From: JAJNPS01 sp031378845
GTDB taxonomy: Bacteria > Pseudomonadota > Alphaproteobacteria > Rhodobacterales > Rhodobacteraceae
Reading direction: 5' to 3'
DNA length: 64,000 nucleotides
NCBI GenBank assembly: GCA_031378845.1
Contig: JANNES010000009.1
Location: forward strand, 91,109-155,108
Shown here: positions 53,290 through 61,994 of the stretch, in pieces
Layout of the letters: each line of letters opens with the position of its first letter
How positions within the stretch are numbered: the stretch's first letter is position 1
Program-made: the position numbers and the translations under genes
Notes under the pieces: generated by a model
What the model saw: only the letters and a program-made list of their open reading frames with translations
Told to the model about the DNA's origin: nothing
Database searches by the model: none

Positions 53290-53883
53290 ATGACATATGA
53301 TGTATTCCTCGCTCTTTTGGGCTTTGCGTTTGTGACCTCGGTGACGCCGGGGCCGAACAACATGATGCTGCTCGCCTCGGGGGTGAACTTTGGCGTGCGA
53401 AGAACGATCCCCCATATGCTGGGCATCTCGCTGGGCCACGCTTTGATGGTCGTGCTGGTCGGTCTTGGCCTGTCGGGTGTGTTTCATACCGTACCGCAGC
53501 TGATGATCGTGCTAAAGGTATCAGCGGTGGCCTACATGCTGTGGCTGGCGTGGAAGATCGCCCACGCGGCAGCGCCCGGCACGGCGAATGCGGCGAGCAA
53601 GCCCTTTACCTTCGTGCAGGCGGCGGCCTTTCAATGGGTCAATCCGAAGGCCTGGGCAATGGCGCTGGGGGCGATTGCGGCCTATGCGCCGGAGCCGTCA
53701 TTGACCACGATCGCGACTGTTGCAGGCGCATTTGCAGCCGTGAACCTGCCGTCGATTTCGGCTTGGACCGCAGCCGGGCAGGTGCTTCGCCGATGGTTGG
53801 ATGATCCGGTGCGGCTGCGCATTTTCAACTGGACAATGGCAGTTCTGCTGGTGCTGTCGCTGATCCCGGTGCTGCGGATGTGA
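53290..53883 (+). CDS. LysE/RhtB-family amino acid exporter
   Basis: A 197-aa membrane protein with about six hydrophobic segments and the family motif TPGPNNMMLLASGVNFG near residue 20, then GISLGHALMVVLVGLG. It exports amino acids or related compounds. Divergent Lrp-type gene upstream. It converges with the glycosyltransferase-like gene with a 4-nt gap. Confidence 0.9.
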   Translation: MTYDVFLALLGFAFVTSVTPGPNNMMLLASGVNFGVRRTIPHMLGISLGHALMVVLVGLGLSGVFHTVPQLMIVLKVSAVAYMLWLAWKIAHAAAPGTANAASKPFTFVQAAAFQWVNPKAWAMALGAIAAYAPEPSLTTIATVAGAFAAVNLPSISAWTAAGQVLRRWLDDPVRLRIFNWTMAVLLVLSLIPVLRM

Positions 53884-53887
53884 TGGG

Positions 53888-54868
53888 CTAGCGGAACCAC
53901 AAGCCTTCGCGTTTCAGGGCGTTGCGGATCATCTGTTCGCGGTGCGGCAGATGGGCGCGATCAAAGAGGGCGCGCGCCCTTTTCCCCTTGTTTTGATAGA
54001 CCATCATCTTGACCTGTGGCCAGTCGCGCAAGATGCGGCGAAGGGCTTGCTCCGTGGCGACCGTCTCCAGCACCTCGACCGCAAGATCAGATTCGCGCGC
54101 GTAGAGCAGGGGAAGCGTGCGATAGTGGCAGGTCACCGCGCCATCAAGACCGCCGAGTTCCGGCCCCGGTCGGCCACCGCCAAAGGACTGGATCACGAGA
54201 GGCAGCACGATCTGGTCCAGCCAGGGGTAGATCTCTTGGCACACCAAGGGGTCGGGCGGGTTGTCGCGGATGCTTTGGGCATAGTGCAAAAACCGCGTCC
54301 CGAACGCCTGCGGGCTTTGGTGAAAGAACCAGCCTGCATTGAAATAGAGGTGGCGCTGCCAGTATTCGGCGGGTTGGGACAGATCGAGCGACGCCGCGTA
54401 GTCGAGACCGAACCGGTCATACAGCGAGGACCAGATCTCGGCATAGGTCGGCCCGTAAAAGTCGATCACCGGCCAGGTTCCCTCGCGCCGCATGGAGGCC
54501 GAGGGCCGCGCGAAATCAAAGCCGATGCTGTCCAGTGGGCCCGTGATCAACGTGTCGGTATCCAGAAAAAGGAACGGCGCGTCGGGCAGGGCCGCCAAGG
54601 CTTCGATCTTGTTGCCCTGCGGATAGCTGCTGCCAAAGACCTTCGCGTCGAATTGCAGAAAGGTGGCCCCCAGACGTTCGAGCGCCGCGCGGACCGCAGG
54701 ATCCGTGACACGCGGATCTTGGTCCCATTTCGGCCCCGGCTGGGGCTCGGCAAGATAGAGGGTGCCCGCAATCCCCGGATTGCTGTGGCGCAGCGATGCC
54801 GCGAGCAGCAGCGCCTCGTATTGCAGCCGCCCGGACTGGACGATGGCCAGAATGTTGAACGGTGTCAT
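53888..54868 (-). CDS. Glycosyltransferase-like protein (nucleotide-diphospho-sugar transferase fold)
   Basis: A 326-aa protein with an N-terminal Rossmann-like start (FNILAIVQSGRLQYEALLLAASLRHSNP) and FLFLDTDTLITGPLD, a DxD motif used for metal-nucleotide-sugar binding in GT-A enzymes. The C-terminal half is less familiar. The ATG overlaps the stop of the upstream DDAH gene (ATGA). Sugar donor and acceptor are unknown. Confidence 0.75.
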   Translation of the reverse strand: MTPFNILAIVQSGRLQYEALLLAASLRHSNPGIAGTLYLAEPQPGPKWDQDPRVTDPAVRAALERLGATFLQFDAKVFGSSYPQGNKIEALAALPDAPFLFLDTDTLITGPLDSIGFDFARPSASMRREGTWPVIDFYGPTYAEIWSSLYDRFGLDYAASLDLSQPAEYWQRHLYFNAGWFFHQSPQAFGTRFLHYAQSIRDNPPDPLVCQEIYPWLDQIVLPLVIQSFGGGRPGPELGGLDGAVTCHYRTLPLLYARESDLAVEVLETVATEQALRRILRDWPQVKMMVYQNKGKRARALFDRAHLPHREQMIRNALKREGLWFR

Positions 54869-55665
54869 GCCGCCGGAGCGGAAAAGCGCAAGGACAGGCA
54901 CGACATGCCGCCATCAAGCTTGGCGCATTCCGAATTGCCGATCTCGCGGATGGTGTAGCCTGCCGCCGTGATCCGGTCGCGCGTGGCCGGAAAACCGGCA
55001 GGCACCAGCACCAGTTCGTTAAAGCGGATGGTGTTGGCAGCGGCCTCTTCGCCCGGTGCGGTGTGGATCACCCGGTAGCTCGCAAAACAGCCCGAGGCAG
55101 CAAGGCGTTCTGTGGCAAGGATGGTCTGGCCATCCAAGAGCGAGCAATCGGTCTTGAAATGCAGCACGCCGGGTGGGGTTGCGACTTCGCGCACCTTGTG
55201 GCCCCAGCGGGCGACAAGCTTGGTCATCTCGGCGATGCCGATGGCATTGGTGCGCGCAGACCGGCCGACAAGGATCTCGGTTTCGGTCACCAGGATATCG
55301 CCGCCTTCGATGTAGCTTTCGGGGCCGGTGACTGACAGAATCTCGGCGTAAAGGCTGGCCAGATGGGGGGCCATCTCGGCGGCCTCCGCCAGACGTGAGG
55401 GCGCGCCGGGGCGCATGATGATGGCACCTTGGGGCAGGCAAAGCGCGGTATCCTCGACAAAGACCGAGTCCGGGTAGTCCTCCAGCGCGGGAAGTTCCAA
55501 GACAGACGCGCCGGTATCGCGCAGTGCCGCGATGTAATCGCCATGATGCGCCTGCATCACGCTAAGATCCGGGCTGCCGGTATCCACTGCCCGCAAGCCG
55601 CGTGTGATCGAGGCGGCAGGGCGGCGGGTTATGGCATGGGTGAAACGGAAAGAGGCATCGGTCAT
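54865..55665 (-). CDS. Dimethylarginine dimethylaminohydrolase-type amidinotransferase-fold hydrolase
   Basis: A 266-aa protein of the DDAH/arginine deiminase-like family, which hydrolyses guanidino groups (e.g. dimethylarginine to citrulline). Motifs: DSVFVEDTA near residue 67, the catalytic His in LHFKTDCSLLDG and the nucleophilic Cys in GGMSCLSLRF close to the end. The start at MTDASFRF is chosen because upstream codons are not family-like. The stop overlaps the next start. Confidence 0.85.
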   Translation of the reverse strand: MTDASFRFTHAITRRPAASITRGLRAVDTGSPDLSVMQAHHGDYIAALRDTGASVLELPALEDYPDSVFVEDTALCLPQGAIIMRPGAPSRLAEAAEMAPHLASLYAEILSVTGPESYIEGGDILVTETEILVGRSARTNAIGIAEMTKLVARWGHKVREVATPPGVLHFKTDCSLLDGQTILATERLAASGCFASYRVIHTAPGEEAAANTIRFNELVLVPAGFPATRDRITAAGYTIREIGNSECAKLDGGMSCLSLRFSAPAA

Positions 55666-55728
55666 GGGGCGCGGGTCCGTGAAGGTGGCATCTTGATGTC
55701 GCACCCCGCACGCGCCTTCGCAACCCCC

Positions 55729-56706
55729 TCAGCCGGGCCAGGGCAGAGCAAACAGCGGATGGGTGATCCAGCGCCACCATGCATGATCCAGAAACTGGCC
55801 CATTAGGACCAATGCACCCAAGGCCGCACCAAAGCCGAGCGCCAGCGCGCACCATGCCGTGATCATCACCTTGGTCCGGGGGCGGGCAGGTGTGGCAGCC
55901 TCGGCTGCGACGGCGCCGTCCCAGCGGCCGGGATGAAGGCTTGCCGCGCGCGGCGCTGCATAGGCATAAATCCTCGCGGCCAAGCCGCGCAAAGCAAAAA
56001 GCGCGCCAAAGGCCAAGGCGGCCAGACCAAGCTGAATTTGTCCGCGAAGGTCGGCCGCGGCTTCGGGCGACAGATCCTCAAGCCCCGGAAAGAATTCGTG
56101 GCCCATCGCGATCACGCTGCGCCCGGCAAAGAATGGCAGTGCCAGCACCAGTGTCAGCGCCGCTAACCCGGCAAGCCTCCAGCCGGACTGGGCGACGACA
56201 CCGCGAATCCGGCGCAACTCGAACGCTGCTGAAAGACGGTCTTCGGTCGCGAGATGGGCCAGCATCACCGGCACCACAGGCAGGACGATCGCACAAATCA
56301 GCATGCCCAGAAGAAACACCGAAGGCCCGACAAAGGCCTGCTCATATCCCTTGTTGAACGAATTCTCCCAGCCCGCCCACCAGGCGCCGAGCCAAAAGAC
56401 GGTGAAAGGCAATGTCCAGACCAGAAGGGCTGTCAGCGTGATCGCGCCGGCACGAACGTTTGCGGCCATTCCGCCCAGGGTTCTGACAACGCGGCCACGT
56501 TCGCGGGGACCAAAGAGCCAGCCCGGCGCGTCCTCGGCGGCACCCATCCTGGTGCGGGTGATCCAGCCCGTGCGGCGCGTGAGCCATCCCAAAGTCAAAA
56601 CCGATGTGATCGCGTGGGTCGTCAGCAGCGTCCCGATGGCAAGGTTGGCGGCCAAACGACCCAAACGGGACAGACGTGTCGGGCGATAGCGGATGGCGGT
56701 GGTCAT
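55729..56706 (-). CDS. Polytopic membrane protein of unknown function
   Basis: A 325-aa protein with about six hydrophobic segments (ALLVWTLPFTVFWLGAWW, FLLGMLICAIVLPVVPVML, LAGLAALTLVLALPFF, LGLAALAFGALFALRG, and two near the ends). No motif identifies a family. It is translationally coupled to the upstream phosphatase-fold gene (ATGA), suggesting joint function at the membrane. Confidence 0.8.
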   Translation of the reverse strand: MTTAIRYRPTRLSRLGRLAANLAIGTLLTTHAITSVLTLGWLTRRTGWITRTRMGAAEDAPGWLFGPRERGRVVRTLGGMAANVRAGAITLTALLVWTLPFTVFWLGAWWAGWENSFNKGYEQAFVGPSVFLLGMLICAIVLPVVPVMLAHLATEDRLSAAFELRRIRGVVAQSGWRLAGLAALTLVLALPFFAGRSVIAMGHEFFPGLEDLSPEAAADLRGQIQLGLAALAFGALFALRGLAARIYAYAAPRAASLHPGRWDGAVAAEAATPARPRTKVMITAWCALALGFGAALGALVLMGQFLDHAWWRWITHPLFALPWPG

Positions 56707-57851
56707 GCAAACATCCCCTCGATGGCGCGGCCTTCGGCGCGGTCGGCGGCAAAGCCCATCATCGCGGCAATGCTGGGCGCGATAGCGGACTGATCGACGG
56801 ATGTGTCCACGGTGCCGCGTGCAATGCCGGGACCGAAGATGACGGCCCATGTCTCATGCGCGGAGCGCGAGTTGAAATGATGCTGGAACGGCACGTCGGC
56901 AAGGGGATTGGCATCACGCCCGCAATCGGGGGTGATCACGAAAATCGTGTTGTCGCGGTAAAAGGGATCGGCATCGGCGGTCGAGACAAGCCGCTGCAAG
57001 CCTTCGTCGATGATCGCAATGGCACGGGTGTAATGGGTTGGATTGCCCCAGTGCACGTAGTCCGGGTCTTGATAGTTCACCATCAGGAACCGAGGCTTAA
57101 GCTCGGCCATCGCGCGCACCGAAAGCTCGGTCAAGAGCCTGTCGCCACGCGGATTGCGCAAGCCGTCATCGCCAAAGAAGGCCCGCCAGCGCGCCCAGAA
57201 CGCCTCGACCTGCGGCGACGGCTCTGGCGTCGCACCGCGCGGGTCGGCCTTGAGCAGTCCGCTGCGTTCGTCCTCAATCCGCATGCGGGCCTCGTCGGCA
57301 AGGCCGCCTTCGGCGAGCGCCATCTTGGTGCGGTAAAGCTTGTAACGATGCAGGCTGAGCATCTCGGAGCGCAAGTCGATGCCGTAGTGGTCGCCCGCCC
57401 CAAAGGTGAAGAACTCTTCTTGCGGGCGGTCCTCGCCATTGACCAAAAGGGCCTCATGCGATGCCAGATCAAAACTGCGGCGCAGGTATTCGAAAAGCGT
57501 GGGCTCTGTTGGTTCCAGCCGGTCGTCGAGTACTTGCGTGCTCAGGTCGCGGTAGGCAAGGTAGCGCCCTGTCAGCAAGTTCAGCGTGCCCTCGGCATGG
57601 CTGGTGTTCACGCCCTCCAGCTTGTCGATGCGCATGTCGGGAATGAACGTGCCGCGCGGCGCCAGCACCTGGCGCAGATACGGCGCCCAGGTGGTCGCCT
57701 CGTCAATTGTCTCGGCCCGCCGGACGCCGCCGCCAAAGCGGACCAGAACGACATTCGGTCCGGTATAGGGCTGGGCGGCGCGGGTGATGGCGGGCAGCAA
57801 GCCAGCGCCAAGGCTGGTCGCAAGACCAAGGTTGAATGTGCGGCGATCCAT
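56703..57851 (-). CDS. Exported alkaline-phosphatase-superfamily-like protein
   Basis: A 382-aa protein with a twin-arginine-type signal (MDRRTFNLGLATSLGAGLL) and features of the alkaline phosphatase/sulfatase fold: NVVLVRFGGGVRR, TSHAEGTLNLLTGRY near the nucleophile region, MVNYQDPDYVHWG, and DNTIFVITPDCGRD with HHFNSRSAHETW as the metal-binding end. It is close to DUF1501/sulfatase-like proteins. Substrate unknown. First of four minus-strand genes running to 53888. Confidence 0.75.
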   Translation of the reverse strand: MDRRTFNLGLATSLGAGLLPAITRAAQPYTGPNVVLVRFGGGVRRAETIDEATTWAPYLRQVLAPRGTFIPDMRIDKLEGVNTSHAEGTLNLLTGRYLAYRDLSTQVLDDRLEPTEPTLFEYLRRSFDLASHEALLVNGEDRPQEEFFTFGAGDHYGIDLRSEMLSLHRYKLYRTKMALAEGGLADEARMRIEDERSGLLKADPRGATPEPSPQVEAFWARWRAFFGDDGLRNPRGDRLLTELSVRAMAELKPRFLMVNYQDPDYVHWGNPTHYTRAIAIIDEGLQRLVSTADADPFYRDNTIFVITPDCGRDANPLADVPFQHHFNSRSAHETWAVIFGPGIARGTVDTSVDQSAIAPSIAAMMGFAADRAEGRAIEGMFA

Positions 57852-58186
57852 CTGGGTCTCCCGTGGTGTTAATGTGTTTAACATTGCCACAACTGCACGC
57901 ACCGGGCGATAACTTTTTTGTGAGATACGTTAACGACACTGGCGCGGACGTGGTCAGACAGACCACGGGGCCTGTCGGCGTGGCCGCAGCGCCACCCCTG
58001 ATTTTCCCGGCACCGATGGTGTTTGCTTACTGATTTCTGGCGACTCATCGGCGTGACGATCAGAGGGCAGGTGACCCACTTGTCCGCCGGTCTTGATTGC
58101 GATGCGCACGATCTGTGGCCCGGCTGTGCTTGGGTACGACTTTCCGCGCCCCGCCATGCGCAAGCGAGACTGTACTTGGCTTGGGT
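57852..58186. other. Gene-free region with an inverted repeat
   Basis: This 335-nt space between two minus-strand genes has no supported coding sequence. A perfect 7-bp inverted repeat (CGTGGTC / GACCACG, 5-nt loop) lies at 57949-57967, without a T-run, and GTTAATGTGTTTAAC with short inverted arms lies near 57868-57882, close to the promoter of the phosphatase-fold gene. Either may be an operator. Confidence 0.4.
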
Positions 58187-58888
58187 CTAATCGCCATCCT
58201 CGGGATCGATCAGGCCGGGGTTTTCCGTGCGCCAGTTGTTAACGGCTTTGCTCACCTTGTGCATCGTGAGCTGCGCATTCGGTAGGCGCGGAACTGCCTC
58301 TATCGGCACACCGGCCAGCCATGCCCGCGCGCCCTCTGCGTCTACGATCACCGGCTGGCGATCGTGGATCCTGGCCAGATCGTCGCGCGCAGGCTCGGTC
58401 AGGATCGCGCAAGTCAGGCCGGTGAAATCGGGCAATGTCGCCTCGGACCAAAGGGCGCAGACCAGTAGCGCGGGGGCATTGCCGCCCGGTTTGATGTAAT
58501 ATGGCTGTTTTGGATCGGCGAGGGTGGACCATTCGAAATAGCCCGCCATTGGCACGATACAGCGGCCTGTCTTGTAAGCGTCGCGGTAACTTGGGGCCTC
58601 GTCCACTGTCTCGATCCTTGCGTTGATCGTGCTGGCCTTCCATTCACGGAGCGGTTTGCGGAACCATCTCGGAATTAGGCCCCAGCGCGCCATTGCCGGG
58701 GTCATGTCGCCATCCTCGTGTCGCACGATGCGGACCATGGGCACATCCTGCGTTGGCGCGGTGTTGTAGCGCTGCGGGATCGCCTGCACGTCTTGGCCGT
58801 CTTGCCAGCCTTCGGGCGGCGTGCCGCCGGACATAAGCTGCCACAGCTCTTTCCACGTCAGACCCGCAAGATTGTATCGTCCGCACAT
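58187..58888 (-). CDS. SRAP-domain protein (YedK/HMCES), abasic-site DNA-protein crosslinker
   Basis: A 233-aa SRAP protein. After Met removal the N-terminal Cys of MCGRYN is the residue that links covalently to abasic sites in single-stranded DNA; for that reason the start is set at the second of two adjacent ATG codons. Other active-site parts are YNTAPTQ, NARIETV and CIVPMAGYFEWS, and the conserved His in LTMHKVSKAVNN. It protects abasic sites during replication. Confidence 0.9.
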   Translation of the reverse strand: MCGRYNLAGLTWKELWQLMSGGTPPEGWQDGQDVQAIPQRYNTAPTQDVPMVRIVRHEDGDMTPAMARWGLIPRWFRKPLREWKASTINARIETVDEAPSYRDAYKTGRCIVPMAGYFEWSTLADPKQPYYIKPGGNAPALLVCALWSEATLPDFTGLTCAILTEPARDDLARIHDRQPVIVDAEGARAWLAGVPIEAVPRLPNAQLTMHKVSKAVNNWRTENPGLIDPEDGD

Positions 58889-59090
58889 CAATCGCAGCCT
58901 AGCAGATCAGTTCGGTCTCGCTAGATGGCTGCGCAAAATCGGTGGGCTGTCGGCATCCGCAAGATTCGGGCATCACGTCACGGGCGAAAGACTACGGGAC
59001 AATCGCGCTACGAGTCTTTGGTTCCATTTGCTCGACAAAATCGCAGTCATGCGCCACAACGCCATTGAAACAAATCAAGCAATCAAAAAA

Positions 59091-59174
59091 TGGTGGGCGA
59101 CCCTGGAATCGAACCAGGCATGAGTCGCCTCGGGAGAGTTACAGTCTCCTGCCGCACCTTGCAGCACGTCGCCC
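59091..59174 (-). tRNA. tRNA-Tyr (GTA)
   Basis: The minus strand folds as a class II tRNA: acceptor GGGCGAC paired with GTCGCCC, discriminator A and encoded CCA; anticodon stem GGAGA/TCTCC around CTGTAAC (anticodon GTA); extra arm with GAG/CTC; T arm CCTGG TTCGATT CCAGG. Six T follow the CCA and probably terminate transcription. Confidence 0.95.
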
Positions 59175-59185
59175 ACTGCGGGCGG

Positions 59186-59214
59186 GGAATAGCCAAGGGG
59201 GCAGGGGGCGTCAA
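59186..59214 (-). promoter_or_regulatory. Sigma-70-type promoter of tRNA-Tyr
   Basis: On the minus strand TTGACG (59214-59209) and TATTCC (59191-59186) are separated by 17 nt and end 11 nt before the tRNA. The spacing is that of a housekeeping promoter. Confidence 0.65.
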
Positions 59215-59320
59215 GCACGAAAGGCTTGCGCAGCGGCGTGGGCAGTCGACGGATTGGGCTTGCCACCGGGCGCTTGGCGCGCGCAGTGTCTTTGCCGGAA
59301 AACCAAATGCAGACAGGCCC

Positions 59321-60115
59321 ATGAAACCAGGATCGAGAAAGCCCGACTGGGTGATCGACAAGGAGCGCAACCGCAAGGGCGAAGCACGGGAAACCGTGTG
59401 GTTGTTCGGACTGCACGCGGTGCGGGATGCGCTTATGAACCCGGCGCGCGAGAAACTTCGCCTGATTGTCACCAAGAACGCGCTGGACAAGCTTGAAGCC
59501 GCAGTCGCGCAGTCTGGCCTTGTGCCCGAAGTGATGGATCCGCGTGGCTTTTCCGCACCGATAGATCCAGACTCGGTGCATCAGGGCGCCGCAATGGAAG
59601 TCCGTGCGCTGCATTGGGGCAGTCTGGCAGAGGTCTGTGTCCAAGGCACCGGGCGCCCCTTGGTCGTCTTGCTCGACCGCGTGACCGATCCGCACAATGT
59701 CGGTGCGGTCCTGCGATCGGCTGAAGTTTTCGGTGCGCGGGCGGTGATCGCCCCACGCCATCATTCGGCGCCGGAAACAGGTGCGCTTGCCAAAACCGCC
59801 AGCGGCGCCCTTGAACGGCAACCTTACCTGCGCGTCACCAATCTGGCCGAAGCGATGGACGAATTGAAATCAATGGGCTTTGTGCTGATCGGTCTGGACG
59901 GCGATGGAACGGTCGATCTGGCCTCGGCGATGGCAACAGCGGGAGGGCGCGCTGTCGGATTGGTGCTGGGGGCCGAGGGGCCCGGCCTTCGCGACAAGAC
60001 GCGCGAGACGTGCGACGTTGTCGCGCGCATCCCCGCCTTTGGCGAGTTTGGCTCGCTCAATGTCTCGAATGCCGCAGCGGTTGGCCTTTATGCGGCCGCG
60101 CTGGGCAATCGCTGA
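59321..60115 (+). CDS. rlmB: 23S rRNA 2'-O-ribose methyltransferase (TrmH/SpoU family, RlmB type)
   Basis: A 264-aa SPOUT methyltransferase. The N-terminal substrate-binding domain starts with LFGLHAVRDAL; the three SpoU motifs follow: DPHNVGAVLRSAEVFGA, LVLGAEGPGL and IPAFGEFGSLNVSNAAAVGLY, which form the knotted SAM site. RlmB methylates G2251 of 23S rRNA in E. coli; this substrate is inferred. The start MKPGSRKPD avoids overlap with the tRNA. Confidence 0.9.
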   Translation: MKPGSRKPDWVIDKERNRKGEARETVWLFGLHAVRDALMNPAREKLRLIVTKNALDKLEAAVAQSGLVPEVMDPRGFSAPIDPDSVHQGAAMEVRALHWGSLAEVCVQGTGRPLVVLLDRVTDPHNVGAVLRSAEVFGARAVIAPRHHSAPETGALAKTASGALERQPYLRVTNLAEAMDELKSMGFVLIGLDGDGTVDLASAMATAGGRAVGLVLGAEGPGLRDKTRETCDVVARIPAFGEFGSLNVSNAAAVGLYAAALGNR

Positions 60116-60264
60116 AGCCCGGCGCAATATTGCCGATGCTACGCACCGTACGATCACGATTGCGCGAAGGATGGTGCAAACGGACGACCGCATTCCTAGC
60201 TCTGATCGTAGGAGTGCGGACCGGAATTCCGTTCTTCTCTTCACTGTCCCTCGTTCCGTGACTG

Positions 60265-60295
60265 GCGCCCGGCCCTCTGGTCCGGGCGCTTTTTT
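60265..60295 (+). terminator. Rho-independent terminator
   Basis: An 8-bp stem (GCGCCCGG / CCGGGCGC) with a 9-nt loop is followed by six T. It lies 150 nt after the rlmB stop and 105 nt before the next gene, so either rlmB has a long 3' UTR or a small RNA ends here. Confidence 0.85.
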
Positions 60296-60399
60296 GTACA
60301 CCAGCCCGGCGATTGCAAAGTGTCGTGGCCAGTTGATCTTTCCGCGCTGCGGGCGTCATTTGGCGTGTATTCTGGCAGACTGGCAAAAGTAGAACAAAG

Positions 60400-60804
60400 A
60401 TGACCGATACCGAACTGCGCGACATCCTGACATCGGTCAAGACCATCGCCGTGGTTGGCTGGTCGCCCAAACCTGATCGCCCGAGCCACGGTGTCGCAGC
60501 ATTTCTTGCGCGGCGCGGTTACCGGGTCATCCCGGTAAATCCCGGTCAGGCGGGTCAATCTGTGTTGGGTGAAACGGTGCGTGCCAGTCTGGCCGAGGCA
60601 GGTCCGGTCGATATGGTCGACATCTTTCGTCGCAGCGAAGAGGCAGGCACCGTGGTTGACGAGGCCATCGCGGCAGGGGCATCTGTCGTCTGGATGCAGC
60701 TCGGCGTGGTGGACGACGCAGCGGCGGCGCGGGCGCGGGCGGCTGGACTGAAGGTTGTCATGAATCGCTGTCCGGCCATCGAGATACCGCGCTTGGGTCT
60801 GTGA
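60400..60804 (+). CDS. CoA-binding-domain protein (YccU type)
   Basis: A 134-aa single-domain protein with a Rossmann CoA-binding fold: TIAVVGWSPKPDRPSHGVAAFL at the start, YRVIPVNPG, VDIFRRSEE, and VWMQLGVVDD near the end, as in YccU. It lacks the catalytic partner domains of succinyl-CoA synthetases. Function unknown. Confidence 0.9.
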   Translation: MTDTELRDILTSVKTIAVVGWSPKPDRPSHGVAAFLARRGYRVIPVNPGQAGQSVLGETVRASLAEAGPVDMVDIFRRSEEAGTVVDEAIAAGASVVWMQLGVVDDAAAARARAAGLKVVMNRCPAIEIPRLGL

Positions 60805-60829
60805 GACAAAGGCGTTCGGAGGTTCTGGC

Positions 60830-61138
60830 TTAGCGCGCGGCTTTTTCAGCGAGGCCCGACGTCCCCTCGCGGCGCTCCAACTCTGCAAGCACATCGGCCA
60901 GCGCCACATCGCGCGCAGCCAGCATGACCAACAGATGATAGATGACATCCGCGGCTTCTGCCGTCAGGCGGGCACGGTCGCCCTTGACCGCTTCGATGAT
61001 CGCCTCCACCGACTCTTCGCCAAACTTCTCGGCGCATTTCTCGGCGCCGGATGCCAACAGTTTGGCCGTCCAGCTGGTCGCCGGATCAGCGCCCTTGCGG
61101 GCCGCGATGGTTGCGGCAAGGCGCTCAATTGCGGTCAC
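60830..61138 (-). CDS. hisE: Phosphoribosyl-ATP pyrophosphatase
   Basis: A 102-aa HisE catalysing the second step of histidine synthesis. The all-alpha MazG-like fold shows WTAKLLASGAEKCAEKFGEESVEAIIEAV, containing the metal-binding EExxE-type motif, and AADVIYHLLVML. The ATG overlaps the hisF stop by 4 nt. Confidence 0.95.
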   Translation of the reverse strand: MTAIERLAATIAARKGADPATSWTAKLLASGAEKCAEKFGEESVEAIIEAVKGDRARLTAEAADVIYHLLVMLAARDVALADVLAELERREGTSGLAEKAAR

Positions 61139-61896
61139 GTCAACCTCATCGGAATACCAGCTGCAGCCATATGCGCCTTGGCCTGGCCAATCGTAAACGT
61201 GCCAAAGTGAAAGATCGAGGCGGCAAGCACGGCGCTGGCATGGCCTTCAGTCACGCCTTCGACAAGGTGATCCAGCGTGCCGACCCCACCCGAGGCGATG
61301 ACGGGGATCGTCACGGCATCGGCGACAGCGCGCGTCAAGGGCAGGTTGAAGCCCGATTTTGTGCCGTCGCGGTCCATCGAGGTCAGCAAGATCTCACCGG
61401 CACCTTTGGCGGCGACGGTGCGGGCAAAGTCCACTGCATCAATGCCAGTGGCGCGGCGACCGCCATGCGTAAAGATCTCCCATTTACCGGCGCTGACGGT
61501 CTTGGCGTCGATCGCAACCACGATGCATTGCGATCCGAACCGATCGGCAGCCTCGGCCACAACGTCGGGATCGGCGACGGCGGCGGAGTTGAAGCTGACC
61601 TTGTCAGCACCGGCGAGCAAAAGCGCGCGTACGTCGCGATGCGTCCGCACGCCCCCCCCCACCGTAAGCGGCATGAAGCAGGCCTCGGCAGTGCGGGTGA
61701 CCAGATCGAACATGGTGCTGCGGTTTTCCTCGGTTGCCATGATGTCGAGGAAACACAGCTCATCCGCACCTGACGCATCATAGGCGCGCGCAGCGGCGAC
61801 CGGGTCGCCTGCATCGATCAGATCGACAAAGTTGACACCCTTGACCACGCGGCCATTGGCGACATCAAGGCAGGGGATGATCCGGGTCTTTAGCAT
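61135..61896 (-). CDS. hisF: Imidazole glycerol phosphate synthase cyclase subunit
   Basis: A 253-aa HisF TIM barrel. Motifs: IIPCLDVANGRVVKGVNF with the catalytic Asp, GGGVRTHRD, KVSFNSAAV, EILLTSMDRDGTKSGF with the second catalytic Asp and VIASGGVGTLDHL. It forms the ammonia-using cyclase with HisH, which is not in the window. Coupled to hisE. Confidence 0.97.
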   Translation of the reverse strand: MLKTRIIPCLDVANGRVVKGVNFVDLIDAGDPVAAARAYDASGADELCFLDIMATEENRSTMFDLVTRTAEACFMPLTVGGGVRTHRDVRALLLAGADKVSFNSAAVADPDVVAEAADRFGSQCIVVAIDAKTVSAGKWEIFTHGGRRATGIDAVDFARTVAAKGAGEILLTSMDRDGTKSGFNLPLTRAVADAVTIPVIASGGVGTLDHLVEGVTEGHASAVLAASIFHFGTFTIGQAKAHMAAAGIPMRLT

Positions 61897-61994
61897 GGGT
61901 CAGCCTAGCGCGCGGTGGGCAGGGGCGAAAGGGGGGCGCTGCCCCTTCGGTCGCGGATGGCGCCACATCCCCGGATATCTGATCGATCCATAAT

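Noticed and set aside
59091..59320. tRNA-Tyr as the attachment site of the island
   Set aside because: It lies 27 kb from the island edge, no integrase is present and no duplicated tRNA 3' end was noticed at the borders.
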